Origin: Sinomonas notoginsengisoli
GTDB lineage: Bacteria > Actinomycetota > Actinomycetes > Actinomycetales > Micrococcaceae
Direction of reading: 5' to 3'
Assembly: GCF_021554725.1 (NCBI RefSeq)
Contig: NZ_JAIZDP010000001.1
Coordinates: 186,001-250,000 of the forward strand
DNA: 64,000 bases
Every line of letters begins with the position of its first letter. Position 1 is the stretch's first letter. Made by a program: the position numbers and the translations under genes. The notes under the pieces were generated by a model that saw only the letters and a program-made list of their open reading frames with translations, did not search any database and was not told the origin of the DNA. This document shows, piece after piece, positions 8,611-19,951 of the stretch.

Positions 8611-10566
8611 GTGGCAGATCCAGCGAGCTACCGGCCCAAGACAGGGGAGATCCCGACCGATCCGGGCGTGTACCGGTTCCGGGATCCGCACGGGCGCGTC
8701 ATCTACGTCGGCAAGGCCAAGAGCCTGCGCCAGCGCCTCACGTCCTACTTCGCGAACCCTGCCACGCTGCTGCCCAAGACCTACGCCATGGTCAACGCGG
8801 CCGCGAGCGTCGAGTGGACCGTGGTCGGCAGTGAGCTTGAGGCCCTCCAGCTCGAATACACGTGGATCAAGGAGTTCAAGCCGCGCTACAACCTGGCGTT
8901 CCGCGACGATAAGACCTATCCCTACTTGGCCGTGACGATGTCGGAGAAGTACCCCCGCGTCCAGGTGATGAGAGGGGAACGCCGCAAGGGTACTCGGTAC
9001 TTCGGGCCATATACGGCCGGGGCGATCCGGGAGACCATGGACACGCTCCTGCGCGTGTTCCCCGTCCGCTCGTGCAGCGCTGGTGTGTTCCGCCGGGCCG
9101 AGCAGAGCGGCCGTCCCTGCCTGCTCGGCTACATCGACAAGTGCTCAGCCCCGTGCGTCGGGCGGATCTCGGAGGAGGATCACCGGGCCCTTGCCGAGGA
9201 CTTCTGCGACTTCATGGGCGGGGAGGCCAAGCGCTTTATCGTCCAGCTCGAGCGGAAGATGGCCGACGCCGTCGCCGACCTCGACTACGAGAACGCCGCA
9301 CGGCTGAGGGACGACATCATCGCGATGCGCAAGGTGTTCGAGCGCAACGCCGTGGTCCTGTCCGAAGACACGGATGCGGACCTCTTCGCGATCGAGGAGG
9401 ACGAGCTCGAGGCTGCCGTCCAGGTCTTCCATGTCCGCGGTGGCCGCATCCGGGGGCAACGCGGATGGGTGGTGGAAAAGGTTGAAGACACGACCACTCC
9501 TGAACTCGTGGGCCACCTCCTGCAACAGGTGTACGGCGACCATGAGGAGACCAATGGCCGGCTCCCGCGCGAGGTGCTCGTGCCCGTCATGCCGGACGAC
9601 GCCGCCGAGCTCACCACGTGGCTATCGGGGCTTCGCGGCGCGCGAGCGACGTTGAGGGTGCCTCAGCGCGGAGACAAGGCGGCCCTGGCGAAGACCCTCC
9701 ATGAGAACGCTGTCCAAGCGCTCCGGCTGCACAAGAGTCGCCGTGCGGGCGACATCACGACTCGGTCCCTCGCCCTGCAGGAGCTCCAGGAGGCGCTCGA
9801 GCTGCCTGAACCGCCCCTGCGGATCGAGTCCTTCGACATCTCCCACGTGCAGGGCACCAATGTGGTGGCGTCGATGGTGGTCGTCGAGGACGGGCTCACC
9901 AAGAAGAGCGAGTACCGGAAGTTCTCCATCACCGGCGACGCCGCGCGCGACGACACGAGCGCCATGCACGACGTGCTGACCCGGCGGTTCCGCAACTATT
10001 TGGCCGAACGGGAGCTGCCGGCCGCAGAGCGAGACCGAAACAGCAAGTTCGCCTACCCGCCCAACCTCGTCGTAGTGGACGGAGGGCAGCCGCAGGTCAC
10101 AGCCGCGGTCCGCGCCCTCGCCGAGCTCGGCATAGCTCAGGAGGTGCGCGTCGTCGGCCTCGCCAAGCGCCTCGAGGAGGTGTGGCTGCCGGAGGGTGAC
10201 TTCCCGGTGATCCTTCCCCGCGCTTCTCAGGGCCTCTACCTGCTCCAGCGCATCCGGGACGAGGCGCACCGCTTTGCGATCACCTTCCATCGGCAGAAAC
10301 GGGCGAAGTCCATGACCGCGTCGCTCCTCGATGAGGTGCCTGGGCTCGGTCCGGCCCGCCAGAAGGCGCTCCTCGCTCATTTCGGCTCGCTCAAGAAGCT
10401 CAGGGCCGCGAGCGTCACCGAGATCACCGACGTGACCGGCGTTGGCCCCGCCCTCGCTGCGGCAGTGCACGCACGTCTCCACGGGGCCGCCAGCACCGAG
10501 GGGACAGGAGCCGAGCATCCCGCCCTTGCGGTGAATTACGCCACCGGCGAAATCCTGGAAGCTTAG
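8611..10566 (+). CDS. uvrC: Excinuclease ABC subunit C
   Basis: UvrC makes both incisions around the lesion held by UvrB. The 651-residue protein has the GIY-YIG nuclease domain at the N-terminus (GVYRFRD...[12 protein letters not shown]), the UVR UvrB-binding motif near 210-245, the RNase H-like C-terminal nuclease (VVVDGGQPQ near 490), and tandem helix-hairpin-helix repeats near 570-625. It heads the conserved actinobacterial cluster uvrC-rapZ-yvcK-whiA. The length and all catalytic regions are normal. Confidence 0.97.
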   Translation: MADPASYRPKTGEIPTDPGVYRFRDPHGRVIYVGKAKSLRQRLTSYFANPATLLPKTYAMVNAAASVEWTVVGSELEALQLEYTWIKEFKPRYNLAFRDDKTYPYLAVTMSEKYPRVQVMRGERRKGTRYFGPYTAGAIRETMDTLLRVFPVRSCSAGVFRRAEQSGRPCLLGYIDKCSAPCVGRISEEDHRALAEDFCDFMGGEAKRFIVQLERKMADAVADLDYENAARLRDDIIAMRKVFERNAVVLSEDTDADLFAIEEDELEAAVQVFHVRGGRIRGQRGWVVEKVEDTTTPELVGHLLQQVYGDHEETNGRLPREVLVPVMPDDAAELTTWLSGLRGARATLRVPQRGDKAALAKTLHENAVQALRLHKSRRAGDITTRSLALQELQEALELPEPPLRIESFDISHVQGTNVVASMVVVEDGLTKKSEYRKFSITGDAARDDTSAMHDVLTRRFRNYLAERELPAAERDRNSKFAYPPNLVVVDGGQPQVTAAVRALAELGIAQEVRVVGLAKRLEEVWLPEGDFPVILPRASQGLYLLQRIRDEAHRFAITFHRQKRAKSMTASLLDEVPGLGPARQKALLAHFGSLKKLRAASVTEITDVTGVGPALAAAVHARLHGAASTEGTGAEHPALAVNYATGEILEA

Positions 10567-10567
10567 C

Positions 10568-10573
10568 TAGGCT
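10568..10573 (+). promoter_or_regulatory. -10 element in front of rapZ
   Basis: TAGGCT starts 2 nt after the uvrC stop and lies 7 nt before the rapZ ATG. The GGAGG that follows could instead be a Shine-Dalgarno with very short spacing, so rapZ may be read both from uvrC and from its own leaderless start. Confidence 0.4.
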
Positions 10574-10580
10574 GGAGGCC

Positions 10581-11504
10581 ATGAGCGAGACGAAGGCCCC
10601 CGAGGCCGACCACGAGACAGAACTGACGCCCGTCAAGCCCACTGCCTCGGAGCTGCTCATCGTCACCGGCATGTCAGGAGCGGGCCGGAGCACGGCGGCA
10701 AACGCCCTCGAGGACCACGGATGGTACGTCGTCGAGAACCTCCCTCCGCAGCTGCTCGGCACGCTCTCCGAGCTCGTGGGGCATGCGTCCGAGCGCATCC
10801 CGAAGCTCGCCGTCGTCGTGGATGTGCGCAGCAAGGCCCTCTTCGCGGACATCCGTGAAGCCCTTGCCCAGCTCTCTGCGAGCGGGACCGAGTACCGCGT
10901 CCTCTTCCTCGACGCGAGCGACGACGTCCTGATCCGGCGCTTCGAGCAGGGCCGCAGGCCACACCCCCTCCAGGGCGGGGGCCGGATCTCGGACGGCATC
11001 GAGGCCGAGCGGGCGATCCTCAGCGAGCTGCGCGACCACGCCACTCTCGTGCTCGACACGTCGGACTTCAACGTCCACGGCCTGGCCACCGCGATCACGG
11101 AGCTCTTCTCGGAAAAGGGACCGGTGACCCTGCGGCTGAACGTCATGAGCTTCGGCTTCAAGTACGGCCTCCCCGCGGACGCGAACTACGTTGCCGACGT
11201 GCGATTCCTCCCGAATCCGCACTGGGTGCCGCAGCTGCGCCCGCACACCGGGTTGGACCCGGACGTGCGCGACTACGTGCTCGTCGCCAACGGTGCTCAG
11301 GAATTCGTGGAACGCTACGTGCACGCCCTCGAGCCGGTGCTGGCCGGGTACCGCAAGGAGAACAAGCACTACGCGACGATCGCCGTGGGCTGCACTGGAG
11401 GCAAGCACCGCTCGGTGGCCATCGCCGAGGAGCTGTCCAAGCGCCTCGCCCAACAGCCACGAGTCACTGTGACCACGTCGCACCGAGACCTCGGCCGCGA
11501 GTGA
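10581..11504 (+). CDS. rapZ: RNase adapter/nucleotide-binding protein RapZ (YvcJ family)
   Basis: This 307-residue P-loop protein has Walker A GMSGAGRST near residues 30-38, with Arg in place of the usual Lys, as is common in actinobacterial homologues. The C-terminal domain contains GCTGGKHRSVAIAE, which binds small ligands or RNA in E. coli RapZ. RapZ homologues bind and hydrolyse nucleotides; in E. coli RapZ controls glucosamine-6-phosphate synthase through sRNA decay, but the actinobacterial role is unsettled. It overlaps yvcK by 4 nt. Confidence 0.93.
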   Translation: MSETKAPEADHETELTPVKPTASELLIVTGMSGAGRSTAANALEDHGWYVVENLPPQLLGTLSELVGHASERIPKLAVVVDVRSKALFADIREALAQLSASGTEYRVLFLDASDDVLIRRFEQGRRPHPLQGGGRISDGIEAERAILSELRDHATLVLDTSDFNVHGLATAITELFSEKGPVTLRLNVMSFGFKYGLPADANYVADVRFLPNPHWVPQLRPHTGLDPDVRDYVLVANGAQEFVERYVHALEPVLAGYRKENKHYATIAVGCTGGKHRSVAIAEELSKRLAQQPRVTVTTSHRDLGRE

Positions 11505-12547
11505 GCACACTGTTCACCGGCCAGCTACCGCTCATCCGTCCGGGCGCCGGGACCGAGGGAGGGACGCCCAAGGGGCCTTCCGTCGTGGCCCTCGGGGGCG
11601 GTCATGGCCTCGCCGCCTCACTCTCGGCGCTGCGCCTCCTCACGACGGAGCTCACAGCAGTGGTCACGGTGGCCGACGACGGCGGCTCCTCCGGGCGTCT
11701 GCGAGAGGACTTCGGCGTCCTCCCGCCTGGGGACCTGCGGATGGCACTCGCCGCGCTCTGCGACGACACCGACTGGGGACGGACATGGCGAGACGTCATG
11801 CAGCACAGGTTCCGCTCGCCAGCCGGGACGAGCGGGCTCGAGAACCACGCGATGGGCAATCTCCTGATCGTCACACTCTGGGAACTCCTGGGCGACATCG
11901 TGGACGGCCTTCGCTGGGCCGGCGCGCTCCTGGGCGCTCGGGGCCAAGTGCTTCCCATGTCCCGGGTCCCGCTCACCATCGAGGGCGATGTGCTCGTCGC
12001 AGGCGGTGGCACGCACGGAGGCGCGGCACGCACGGAGACTATCCGCGGCCAGGCGTCGTGCGCGGTCGCGGGGCGGCTCGAGGAGGTCCGGCTGATCCCG
12101 GATGACGCCCCCGCCTGCCCTGAGACGCTGAGCGCGATCGAGCTCGCCGACTGGGTGGTCCTGGGCCCGGGCTCGTGGTACACATCTGTGCTCCCGCACC
12201 TGCTCCTGCCCCAGATGCGCCAGGCGCTGACGGACACCCCGGCCCGGCGATGCCTCACCATGAATCTCGCGGTGGACACGAAGGAGACCACCGGGATGAC
12301 CGCTGCAGACCATCTCCGCGCCATCCGGCGCGTTGCACCCGAGTTCAGCGTGGATGCCGTGATCGCGGATGAGGCGTCGGTGGCAGATCGCGAGGAGTTC
12401 GCCGGGGTGGCCGCCGAGCTCGGGGCCCAGGTGCTCTTCGATAGAGTGAGGTCCTCCGGTCATCGGCCGGTGCACGATGTGCTCCGGCTTGCCGGGGCAT
12501 ACCACGAGGTCTTCACCGGAGCCGGCGCCTCCGGTGGTGGCCGATGA
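11501..12547 (+). CDS. yvcK: Gluconeogenesis factor YvcK (CofD-like)
   Basis: The 348-residue protein has the N-terminal glycine-rich stretch [17 protein letters not shown], the [13 protein letters not shown] motif and [14 protein letters not shown]. These match the CofD/YvcK fold that binds UDP-sugars. YvcK homologues are needed for growth on gluconeogenic carbon and for normal cell wall synthesis and shape. GTG at 11501 overlaps the rapZ TGA, indicating coupled translation. Confidence 0.93.
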   Translation: MSTLFTGQLPLIRPGAGTEGGTPKGPSVVALGGGHGLAASLSALRLLTTELTAVVTVADDGGSSGRLREDFGVLPPGDLRMALAALCDDTDWGRTWRDVMQHRFRSPAGTSGLENHAMGNLLIVTLWELLGDIVDGLRWAGALLGARGQVLPMSRVPLTIEGDVLVAGGGTHGGAARTETIRGQASCAVAGRLEEVRLIPDDAPACPETLSAIELADWVVLGPGSWYTSVLPHLLLPQMRQALTDTPARRCLTMNLAVDTKETTGMTAADHLRAIRRVAPEFSVDAVIADEASVADREEFAGVAAELGAQVLFDRVRSSGHRPVHDVLRLAGAYHEVFTGAGASGGGR

Positions 12548-12590
12548 CAGGCACCCCGGACCGGGCACCGTCGGAGCAGGAAGGACCACC

Positions 12591-13571
12591 ATGGCATTGA
12601 CCCAGAGCGTCAAGGACGAGCTGTCCAGGCTGACGGTGAAGAAGTCCTCAGAACGCAAGGCCGAAGTCTCCACGATCCTCCGCTTCGCCGGCGGTCTGCA
12701 CATCATCTCGGGCAGGATCGTCATCGAAGCCGAGGTCGACCTCGCAGCCACCGCGCGCCGCCTGCGTGCGGCGATCGCGGAGGTCTACGGTCATCCCAGT
12801 GAAATCATCGTCGTCTCGGGCGGCGGACTGCGGCGCGGGAGCCGCTACGTGGTCCGTGTGGTGCGCGACGGTGAGGCCCTGGCCCGCCAAACCGGCCTGC
12901 TCGACAATCGCGGACGTCCCGTGCGCGGCCTGCCCTCGACAGTCGTCAATGGCTCCACGGCCGACGCCGAGGCGGTGTGGCGCGGCGCGTTCCTCGCGCA
13001 CGGCTCGTTGACGGAGCCGGGCCGCTCCAGCTCCCTCGAGGTCACGTGCCCGGGCCCCGAGGCCGCGTTCGCCCTCGTCGGCGCCGCACGCAGGCTGGGG
13101 GTTGCCGCCAAGGCGCGGGAAGTGCGGGGGGTGGACCGCGTCGTCGTGCGGGACGGCGATGCGATTGCCGCGCTTCTGACCCGCATGGGAGCGCACGATG
13201 CGCTCATGGCCTGGGAGGAACGCCGCATGCGCAAGGAGGTGCGCGCAACCGCCAACCGTCTCGCCAACTTCGATGACGCGAATCTTCGCCGCTCGGCCCA
13301 GGCGGCCGTCGCGGCGGGCGCCCGGGTGGAACGGGCGCTCGAGATCCTGGGCAGCGATGTCCCGGAGCACCTGCGGTACGCGGGGGAGCTCCGCGTGGCG
13401 CACAAGCAGGCCAGTCTGGACGAGCTGGGCCGCCTCGCCGATCCGCCGATGACCAAGGATGCGATCGCCGGGCGGATCCGCCGCCTGCTCGCCATGGCGG
13501 ACAAGAAAGCCGCCGAAACCGGGATTCCGGGGACGGAGGCGAATGTTACCCCCGAGATGCTTGATGGGTAA
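12591..13571 (+). CDS. whiA: Sporulation/cell-division transcription regulator WhiA
   Basis: WhiA binds DNA through a homing-endonuclease-like (LAGLIDADG fold) N-terminal domain and a C-terminal helix-turn-helix. The 326-residue length equals that of typical WhiA. The start [14 protein letters not shown] is the conserved N-terminus. [11 protein letters not shown]...[12 protein letters not shown]-like sequence and a C-terminal [11 protein letters not shown] match the family. In non-sporulating actinobacteria WhiA is linked to division and growth. ATG at 12591 follows GGAAGG; an upstream frame of 38 codons overlaps yvcK and is not conserved. Confidence 0.95.
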   Translation: MALTQSVKDELSRLTVKKSSERKAEVSTILRFAGGLHIISGRIVIEAEVDLAATARRLRAAIAEVYGHPSEIIVVSGGGLRRGSRYVVRVVRDGEALARQTGLLDNRGRPVRGLPSTVVNGSTADAEAVWRGAFLAHGSLTEPGRSSSLEVTCPGPEAAFALVGAARRLGVAAKAREVRGVDRVVVRDGDAIAALLTRMGAHDALMAWEERRMRKEVRATANRLANFDDANLRRSAQAAVAAGARVERALEILGSDVPEHLRYAGELRVAHKQASLDELGRLADPPMTKDAIAGRIRRLLAMADKKAAETGIPGTEANVTPEMLDG

Positions 13572-13690
13572 TGCGACCAGGATGGGCACGGGAGTTTCCG
13601 TGCACCCTCGCGGCGTCTGCATAGGATGGAGCCGTCACTAGCCCGCCGACCACGGCACGTGGTGCGGGAAGTCAACCGATGGAGGATGTT

Positions 13691-14314
13691 GTGACCTACG
13701 TACTGCCTGAGCTCCCGTACGACTACGCGGCCCTCGAGCCGCACATTTCGGCGCGGATCATGGAACTTCACCACGACAAGCACCACGCGGCCTACGTTAC
13801 CGGCGCCAACACCGCGCTTGAGAAGATGGCCGAGGCACGGTCCAACGGGGACGGCGCCGCCGCTGCGAAACTGTCGAAGGACCTCCAGTTTAATCTGGGC
13901 GGCCACCTGAACCACTCGATCTTCTGGAACAACCTTTCCCCCGAGGGCGGGGACAAGCCCGAGGGTGAGCTCGCTGCTGCGATCGACGAGTACTTCGGTT
14001 CGTTCGACGCATTCCGCGGTCAGTTCACGGCCGCCGCAACCACCATCCAGGGCTCCGGCTGGGCGATCCTCGCCTACGAGCCCCTCGGCGGCAACCTGAT
14101 CATCGAGCAGATGTACGACCAGCAGAATGGTGTTCCGGTTGCCACCACCCCCGTCCTCCAGCTGGACATGTGGGAGCACGCGTTCTACCTCGACTACCAG
14201 AACGTCAAGGCCGACTACGTCAAGGCGTTCTGGAGCATCGTCAACTGGGCGGACGTCGCGAAGCGCTTCGAGGCGGCCCGGGCGGGTGCGAAGGGACTCG
14301 TCCTTCCCGCCTGA
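13691..14314 (+). CDS. sodA: Superoxide dismutase, Fe/Mn family
   Basis: The 207-residue enzyme converts superoxide to oxygen and hydrogen peroxide. Its metal ligands are visible: His in [11 protein letters not shown], His in [10 protein letters not shown], and Asp/His in [11 protein letters not shown]. The Mn-versus-Fe choice cannot be settled by eye; actinobacterial homologues are usually Mn or cambialistic. GTG at 13691 is preferred because GGAGG lies just upstream and [10 protein letters not shown] is the conserved beginning. No signal peptide is present, so it is cytoplasmic. It is monocistronic, with a hairpin 45 nt downstream. Confidence 0.95.
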   Translation: MTYVLPELPYDYAALEPHISARIMELHHDKHHAAYVTGANTALEKMAEARSNGDGAAAAKLSKDLQFNLGGHLNHSIFWNNLSPEGGDKPEGELAAAIDEYFGSFDAFRGQFTAAATTIQGSGWAILAYEPLGGNLIIEQMYDQQNGVPVATTPVLQLDMWEHAFYLDYQNVKADYVKAFWSIVNWADVAKRFEAARAGAKGLVLPA

Positions 14315-14359
14315 GCATGGCCTTCCGGGAGATTTCCGTCACATTTTGTGACATTCAGT

Positions 14360-14397
14360 GCGAAAGGGTCCGTCTGTTCCGAGGCGGACCCTTTCGC
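14360..14397 (+). terminator. Terminator hairpin after sodA
   Basis: A 17-bp stem (14360-14376 with 14381-14397, one G-T pair region) closes on a TTCC tetraloop. It lies 45 nt past the sodA stop. No U-tract follows, as is common for actinobacterial terminators. Confidence 0.75.
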
Positions 14398-14517
14398 CGT
14401 AGGATGGGGGACGGAAAGGCCCGTACGGCCTTCCAGCCATGGACACTGGAGACTTGGGCTGACGGCCTTTCCCTGTGCAAAATCTCTGCCCAACGACGTG
14501 CGGGACCGTCTAACAGG

Positions 14518-15575
<1,058 letters not shown>

Positions 15576-15604
15576 TACCGGACGTCACGGAAGAGGAACT
15601 CGGA

Positions 15605-15610
15605 TAGCCT
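15605..15610 (+). promoter_or_regulatory. Leaderless -10 element of pgk
   Basis: TAGCCT is followed by 6 nt and the pgk ATG at 15617. This would add an internal, leaderless start within the glycolytic operon. Confidence 0.4.
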
Positions 15611-15616
15611 GAGTCC

Positions 15617-16861
15617 ATGACTGCACGCACTCTCGACGACCTGCTCGCCGATGGTGTCCGCGGGCGGCGCGTTCTGGTCCGTAGCGACCTCAACGTGCCG
15701 CTCGACGGTTCCACCATCACCGACGATGGCCGCGTCCGCGCCTCCCTGCCCGTGATCCGGAAGCTGGCCGAGGCCGGTGCCCGCGTTCTGGTCATGGCCC
15801 ATCTGGGCCGCCCCAAGGGCGCGCCGGACCCGAAGTACTCGATCAAGCCCGCGGCGGATCGCCTCGCCGAGCTAGCGAAGCCTGCTGGCATCACCGTCAC
15901 CCTAGCCGCGGACACCGTCGGGGAGAGTGCGCGCTCCTTGGCGGCCGCCCTCGAGGACGGCCAGGTGCTCGTGCTCGAGAACGTCCGCTTCGACTCCCGC
16001 GAGACCAGCAAGGACGACGGCGAGCGGGGGGCGTTCGCGCGCGAGCTCGCGGCACTGACGGAGCCGGACGGCGCCTATGTGGACGACGCGTTCGGCGCGG
16101 TCCACCGCAGGCACGCGTCCGTCTATGACATCGCGCGGGTCCTCCCGGCCTACCAAGGGGAGCTTGTCCGGGCCGAGGTCGAGGTGCTCAAGCGCCTGGC
16201 CGAGGGCGCCGAGCGTCCCTACGTCGTCGTCCTCGGTGGGTCGAAGGTCTCGGACAAACTCGCCGTCATCGACAATCTGATTGGCAAGGCGGACAAGCTC
16301 CTCGTTGGCGGCGGCATGCTGTTCACCTTCCTCGCGGCCCAAGGCCGCACGGTGGGCTCGAGCCTCCTCGAGCAGGATCAGATCGCTACCGTCCAGGACT
16401 ATCTGGAGTGCGCTTCGGCGGCGGGCACCGAGTTTGTCCTGCCGACTGATGTCGTGGTCGCGGCGAAGTTCGCCGCGGACGCCGAGCACGAGGTCGCCGC
16501 GGCTGATGCGATCGAGGAGACTGAGTTCGGCCCGGCCGGCGTCGGCCTCGACATTGGACCCGACACGGCAGCCTCCTTCGCGAAGGAGATCGCGGGCGCG
16601 AGGACCGTCTTCTGGAACGGCCCCATGGGCGTCTTCGAGTTCCCGGCGTTTGCTGCGGGCACGAAGGCTGTCGCGCAGGGTCTAGTCGATGCGACCGAGG
16701 CGGGCGCCCTGACCGTCGTCGGTGGCGGGGATTCCGCGGCCGCCGTACGGACGCTTGGTTTCGAGGACAGCCAGTTCGGCCACATCTCGACCGGCGGCGG
16801 CGCGAGCCTCGAATATCTCGAGGGGAAGGAACTCCCCGGCCTGACGGCCCTCGGCGCCTGA
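15617..16861 (+). CDS. pgk: Phosphoglycerate kinase
   Basis: PGK makes ATP from 1,3-bisphosphoglycerate. The 414-residue protein has the substrate-binding [10 protein letters not shown] near residue 22, MAHLGRPKG near 59, the hinge and nucleotide region [11 protein letters not shown], the [10 protein letters not shown] stretch and the C-terminal GGGDSAAAV...STGGGASLE. The length is within the usual 390-420. It lies 41 nt after gap. Confidence 0.97.
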   Translation: MTARTLDDLLADGVRGRRVLVRSDLNVPLDGSTITDDGRVRASLPVIRKLAEAGARVLVMAHLGRPKGAPDPKYSIKPAADRLAELAKPAGITVTLAADTVGESARSLAAALEDGQVLVLENVRFDSRETSKDDGERGAFARELAALTEPDGAYVDDAFGAVHRRHASVYDIARVLPAYQGELVRAEVEVLKRLAEGAERPYVVVLGGSKVSDKLAVIDNLIGKADKLLVGGGMLFTFLAAQGRTVGSSLLEQDQIATVQDYLECASAAGTEFVLPTDVVVAAKFAADAEHEVAAADAIEETEFGPAGVGLDIGPDTAASFAKEIAGARTVFWNGPMGVFEFPAFAAGTKAVAQGLVDATEAGALTVVGGGDSAAAVRTLGFEDSQFGHISTGGGASLEYLEGKELPGLTALGA

Positions 16862-16965
16862 GCCCGGCCCGCTGCGCCGCGGCATCGTGGCGCCGCAGGC
16901 CCACGCAGGCCGCGGCACGCACCTGGACACGCAGCGCGTCCAGCAGAACCAGACAAGGAGCCACC

Positions 16966-17778
16966 GTGACCACTTCCACGAACGGCACGTTCGATCGCAC
17001 GCCCCTGATTGCGGGCAACTGGAAGATGAACCTGGACCACGTCCAGGCCATCACCCTCACCCAGAAGCTCGCGTGGACCCTCGACGACGCGAAGCACGAC
17101 TTCGGCCGCGTCGAAGTGGCGGTGTTCCCACCATTCACCGATCTGCGCAGCGTCCAGACCCTTGTGGCAGGGGATGACCTCTCCATCGCCTACGGCGGAC
17201 AGGACCTCTCGCAGTTTGACTCCGGTGCGTACACGGGCGACATCAGCGGCGAGTTCCTCGCCAAGCTCGGCTGCCGGTACGTCCTCGTGGGCCACTCCGA
17301 GCGCCGCACCATCCATGGCGAGCCGGACGAGGTGCTCAACGCGAAGGTGCACGCCGCCTACAAGCACGGTCTGGCGCCCATCCTCTGCGTGGGTGAGGGG
17401 CTTGAGATCCGTCAGGCCGGGACCCATGTAGAGCACACGCTCACCCAATTGAGGGCGGACGTCGCGGGCCTCGATCCGGAGCAGGCAGCGCGGCTCATCG
17501 TGGCGTACGAGCCGGTCTGGGCGATCGGGACAGGCGAGGTCGCGGGCCCAGAGGATGCCCAGGAGATGTGCGCGGCCATCCGTACCGAGCTTGCGTTGAT
17601 TTTCGGTCAGGAGGCAGCCGCCAGGGCACGGCTCCTGTACGGGGGATCGGTGAAGGCCGCCAACGCCGCGGCGATCCTCGCGCAGCCCGACGTCGACGGC
17701 GTCCTCGTGGGCGGTGCGAGCCTCGACACGGCCGAATTTGCTAGCATTGTCAGGTTCGAGAGCCACGCTGGCGCTTAG
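16966..17778 (+). CDS. tpiA: Triosephosphate isomerase
   Basis: TIM interconverts dihydroxyacetone phosphate and glyceraldehyde-3-phosphate. The 270-residue protein has the active-site lysine in AGNWKMN, the catalytic histidine in GHSERR and the catalytic glutamate in [14 protein letters not shown] at 16966 follows AAGGAG by 6 nt. About nine residues precede the conserved PLIAGNWK, as is usual in this group. Confidence 0.97.
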   Translation: MTTSTNGTFDRTPLIAGNWKMNLDHVQAITLTQKLAWTLDDAKHDFGRVEVAVFPPFTDLRSVQTLVAGDDLSIAYGGQDLSQFDSGAYTGDISGEFLAKLGCRYVLVGHSERRTIHGEPDEVLNAKVHAAYKHGLAPILCVGEGLEIRQAGTHVEHTLTQLRADVAGLDPEQAARLIVAYEPVWAIGTGEVAGPEDAQEMCAAIRTELALIFGQEAAARARLLYGGSVKAANAAAILAQPDVDGVLVGGASLDTAEFASIVRFESHAGA

Positions 17779-17834
17779 CCGCGGGCCCCGCACCCACGCC
17801 GCACACCACTGACGGAAGGCCACGAGGCAAACCT

Positions 17835-18092
17835 GTGGAAGTACTCCAGATCATCCTGCAGATCGTGCTCGGCATCACGAGCCTTCTGCTGACCATGCTC
17901 ATCCTCATGCACAAGGGGCGCGGCGGCGGGCTCTCGGACATGTTCGGCGGCGGCATGTCCTCGGGCCTCGCGTCCTCCGGCGTGGCCGAGAGGAACCTCA
18001 ACCGCTTCACCATTGTGCTCGGCATCACGTGGGGCGTGGTGATCATCGCGCTCGGGCTCATCATGCGCTTCTCCAACGTCACGGAGTCGTGA
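17835..18092 (+). CDS. secG: Preprotein translocase subunit SecG
   Basis: SecG is the small accessory subunit of the SecYEG export channel. The 85-residue protein has two membrane segments: residues 3-22 before the cytosolic loop [15 protein letters not shown], and residues 54-76 after NRFTIVLG. The glycine-rich loop is the family hallmark. Its position after tpiA is common in Actinobacteria. Confidence 0.93.
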   Translation: MEVLQIILQIVLGITSLLLTMLILMHKGRGGGLSDMFGGGMSSGLASSGVAERNLNRFTIVLGITWGVVIIALGLIMRFSNVTES

Positions 18093-18124
18093 GCCACTCT
18101 GACACAACGCCGTCGGAAAGCTTC

Positions 18125-18158
18125 AGGGCCGGGAACAGCGCACGCTGTTCCCGGCCCT
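18125..18158. terminator. Bidirectional terminator between secG and pgl
   Basis: A perfect inverted repeat of 16 bp (18125-18140 with 18143-18158) lies between the convergent stops of secG and pgl. It is GC-rich and has no strong U-tract on either side. Confidence 0.8.
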
Positions 18159-18183
18159 TGGCATATCAGGAGCCTTCCCAGCC

Positions 18184-19020
18184 TCACGTCGAGGCCGGCT
18201 CCTTGTGCACAAGATCCTCAGGCACCTTGGCCGCCGCAGCAGCGTCGATGAGCCATAGTGTGCGCGACCGGCCGCGGGCGCCCGCCGCGGGAACGTGCAC
18301 GGGCCCCGCGCCGGCGAGAGCGAGGCCGACCGCGCCCGCCTTGTCCTCGCCGGCCACGAGCATCCAGACTTCGTCCGCGGACTTGATCGCGGGCAGTGTG
18401 AGCGAGATGCGCGACGGGGGCGGCTTGGGTGCGTTCTGGACGCCCACCACCATGCGCTCCGACTCCCTGATGCCAGCCATCTCTGGGAACAACGACGCCA
18501 CATGGGCGTCGGGGCCGACGCCCAAAAGTAGCACGTCGAACCGCGGCACCCTGCTCGGTCCCTGACGCCGCGAATCGGCGACGCCTGTTTCCTGCGCGCT
18601 GTCCGTTTCCCGCTCCGCGGCCGCCGCCTCGGCGAGCCTGCGCGCATAGTCCGCCGCGGCGTCGTCCGCCGTCGGGAAGTCGTCTGTGCTTCCCGGCCTA
18701 TGGATACGCTCGGGGTCCAGCGGCAGCCGGTTCAGGAGGGCTTCTTCCGCCTGGCGGGTGTTGCGCTCGGGGGAGTCCGCCTCGACGAACCGCTCGTCAC
18801 CCCACCACACGTTGACCATGGACCAGTTCACTGCGGGACACGCGGGAGAATCGGCGACGGCCCTGAGCGTTCCGATGCCCATCGTGCCACCGGTGAGGAC
18901 GATGGTCGCCTCCCCGTACTTGTCCTGGAGGTCCACGAGTTTCGTGATGAGGCGCGCCGCAATAGCGGCGAGGAGCACTGACGAGTCGGGATGGATGCTC
19001 ACTCGGGGGTCAGCGCTCAC
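18184..19020 (-). CDS. pgl: 6-phosphogluconolactonase
   Basis: Pgl hydrolyses 6-phosphogluconolactone in the oxidative pentose phosphate pathway. The 278-residue protein has TGGTMG near 45, the WWGDERFV motif near 74-81 and GVGPDAHVASLFP near 175, where Ala stands in place of the common Gly before His. A low-complexity stretch of about 30 residues near 135-160 (EAAAAERETDS region) lengthens it slightly. The GTG at 19020 overlaps the opcA stop by 11 nt. It is the last gene of the tkt-to-pgl operon. Confidence 0.92.
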   Translation of the reverse strand: MSADPRVSIHPDSSVLLAAIAARLITKLVDLQDKYGEATIVLTGGTMGIGTLRAVADSPACPAVNWSMVNVWWGDERFVEADSPERNTRQAEEALLNRLPLDPERIHRPGSTDDFPTADDAAADYARRLAEAAAAERETDSAQETGVADSRRQGPSRVPRFDVLLLGVGPDAHVASLFPEMAGIRESERMVVGVQNAPKPPPSRISLTLPAIKSADEVWMLVAGEDKAGAVGLALAGAGPVHVPAAGARGRSRTLWLIDAAAAAKVPEDLVHKEPAST

Positions 19021-19951
19021 TCGGCTGCACGCTCCTCAGGTTGGTGCGCGGCATCCCAGAGGAGAGGACTTCTCCGAAGACCTCATCGGGGTCGAGCCTG
19101 CGCAGCTCCTCGGCGAGGCAGTCCTGCAGACTGCGCCGCGGCAGTGCGATGCGCTGGGCGGGCTGGTTCGGCTGGGTGAGCTCCGCGACCGTGAGGCCCG
19201 GACGGTACAGCTGCACGTCACCGGCCGCCCGTTGGAGGCGGACGCGGCGGATTCCGGTGCCCACCGGGTCGGCCACGATCGTGACCGGGGCGTCGAGGTC
19301 GAGTCCGAGCCACGCAGCCAGCAGAACGGTCGAGGGCGAGTCCGAGGCACCCTCGACCGTGATGGCGGTGATGGGGCTCCAGGCCACCTGGTCAAGCGCG
19401 GAAGCGAGCTGGATGCGCCAGTTGGTCAGGCGGGTCCATGCGAGGTCAGTGTCGCCCGGTCGGTACGTCTCCCGGAGGTGGAACAATGCGGCCACCGGGT
19501 CCGGCTCATTCCCGGAATCGGTGATGCGGCGGTGCGCGATGCAGCCGACGGAGGTTGCGCTGGCGTTGTCCGGCGCGCCGTGGGGCCACCAGGCGACGAT
19601 GGGCGCATCGGGGAGGAGCAGGGCCGCGACGAGGGATTCGCTCTCTTCCGCGAGGCGCCCGTAGCCGCGCAGGACGATGACCTCGGAGGCACCGGCGTCG
19701 CCACCCACGCGGATCTGCCCATCGATACGGTCCGCGGAGTCTCGGCCGGAGTCCACGAGGACGATGATGCGGCAGGGGTGCTCGCGGCTTGCCTCGTTGG
19801 CGGCCTCGATGGCCTCCTCCTCGAATCCGTGCCGGGTGATGACGACGAGAGTCAGCACGCGGCCGAGGGCGACGACGCCGCCGCGGTGGCGGAGGTTGGT
19901 GATCTCCTTGGAGATCTTCGAGGTGGTCGTGTTCGGCAGGTCGATGATCAT
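19010..19951 (-). CDS. opcA: Glucose-6-phosphate dehydrogenase assembly protein OpcA
   Basis: OpcA is an actinobacterial and cyanobacterial protein required for full activity of glucose-6-phosphate dehydrogenase. The 313-residue protein matches actinobacterial OpcA: MIIDLPNTTTSKISKEI at the start, RVLTLVV, and VAWWPHGAP in the middle. Its ATG (19951) overlaps the zwf TGA (ATGA), so the two partners are translated in a coupled way. An in-frame GTG at 19963 exists, but GGAGG is best placed for the ATG. Confidence 0.93.
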   Translation of the reverse strand: MIIDLPNTTTSKISKEITNLRHRGGVVALGRVLTLVVITRHGFEEEAIEAANEASREHPCRIIVLVDSGRDSADRIDGQIRVGGDAGASEVIVLRGYGRLAEESESLVAALLLPDAPIVAWWPHGAPDNASATSVGCIAHRRITDSGNEPDPVAALFHLRETYRPGDTDLAWTRLTNWRIQLASALDQVAWSPITAITVEGASDSPSTVLLAAWLGLDLDAPVTIVADPVGTGIRRVRLQRAAGDVQLYRPGLTVAELTQPNQPAQRIALPRRSLQDCLAEELRRLDPDEVFGEVLSSGMPRTNLRSVQPSER

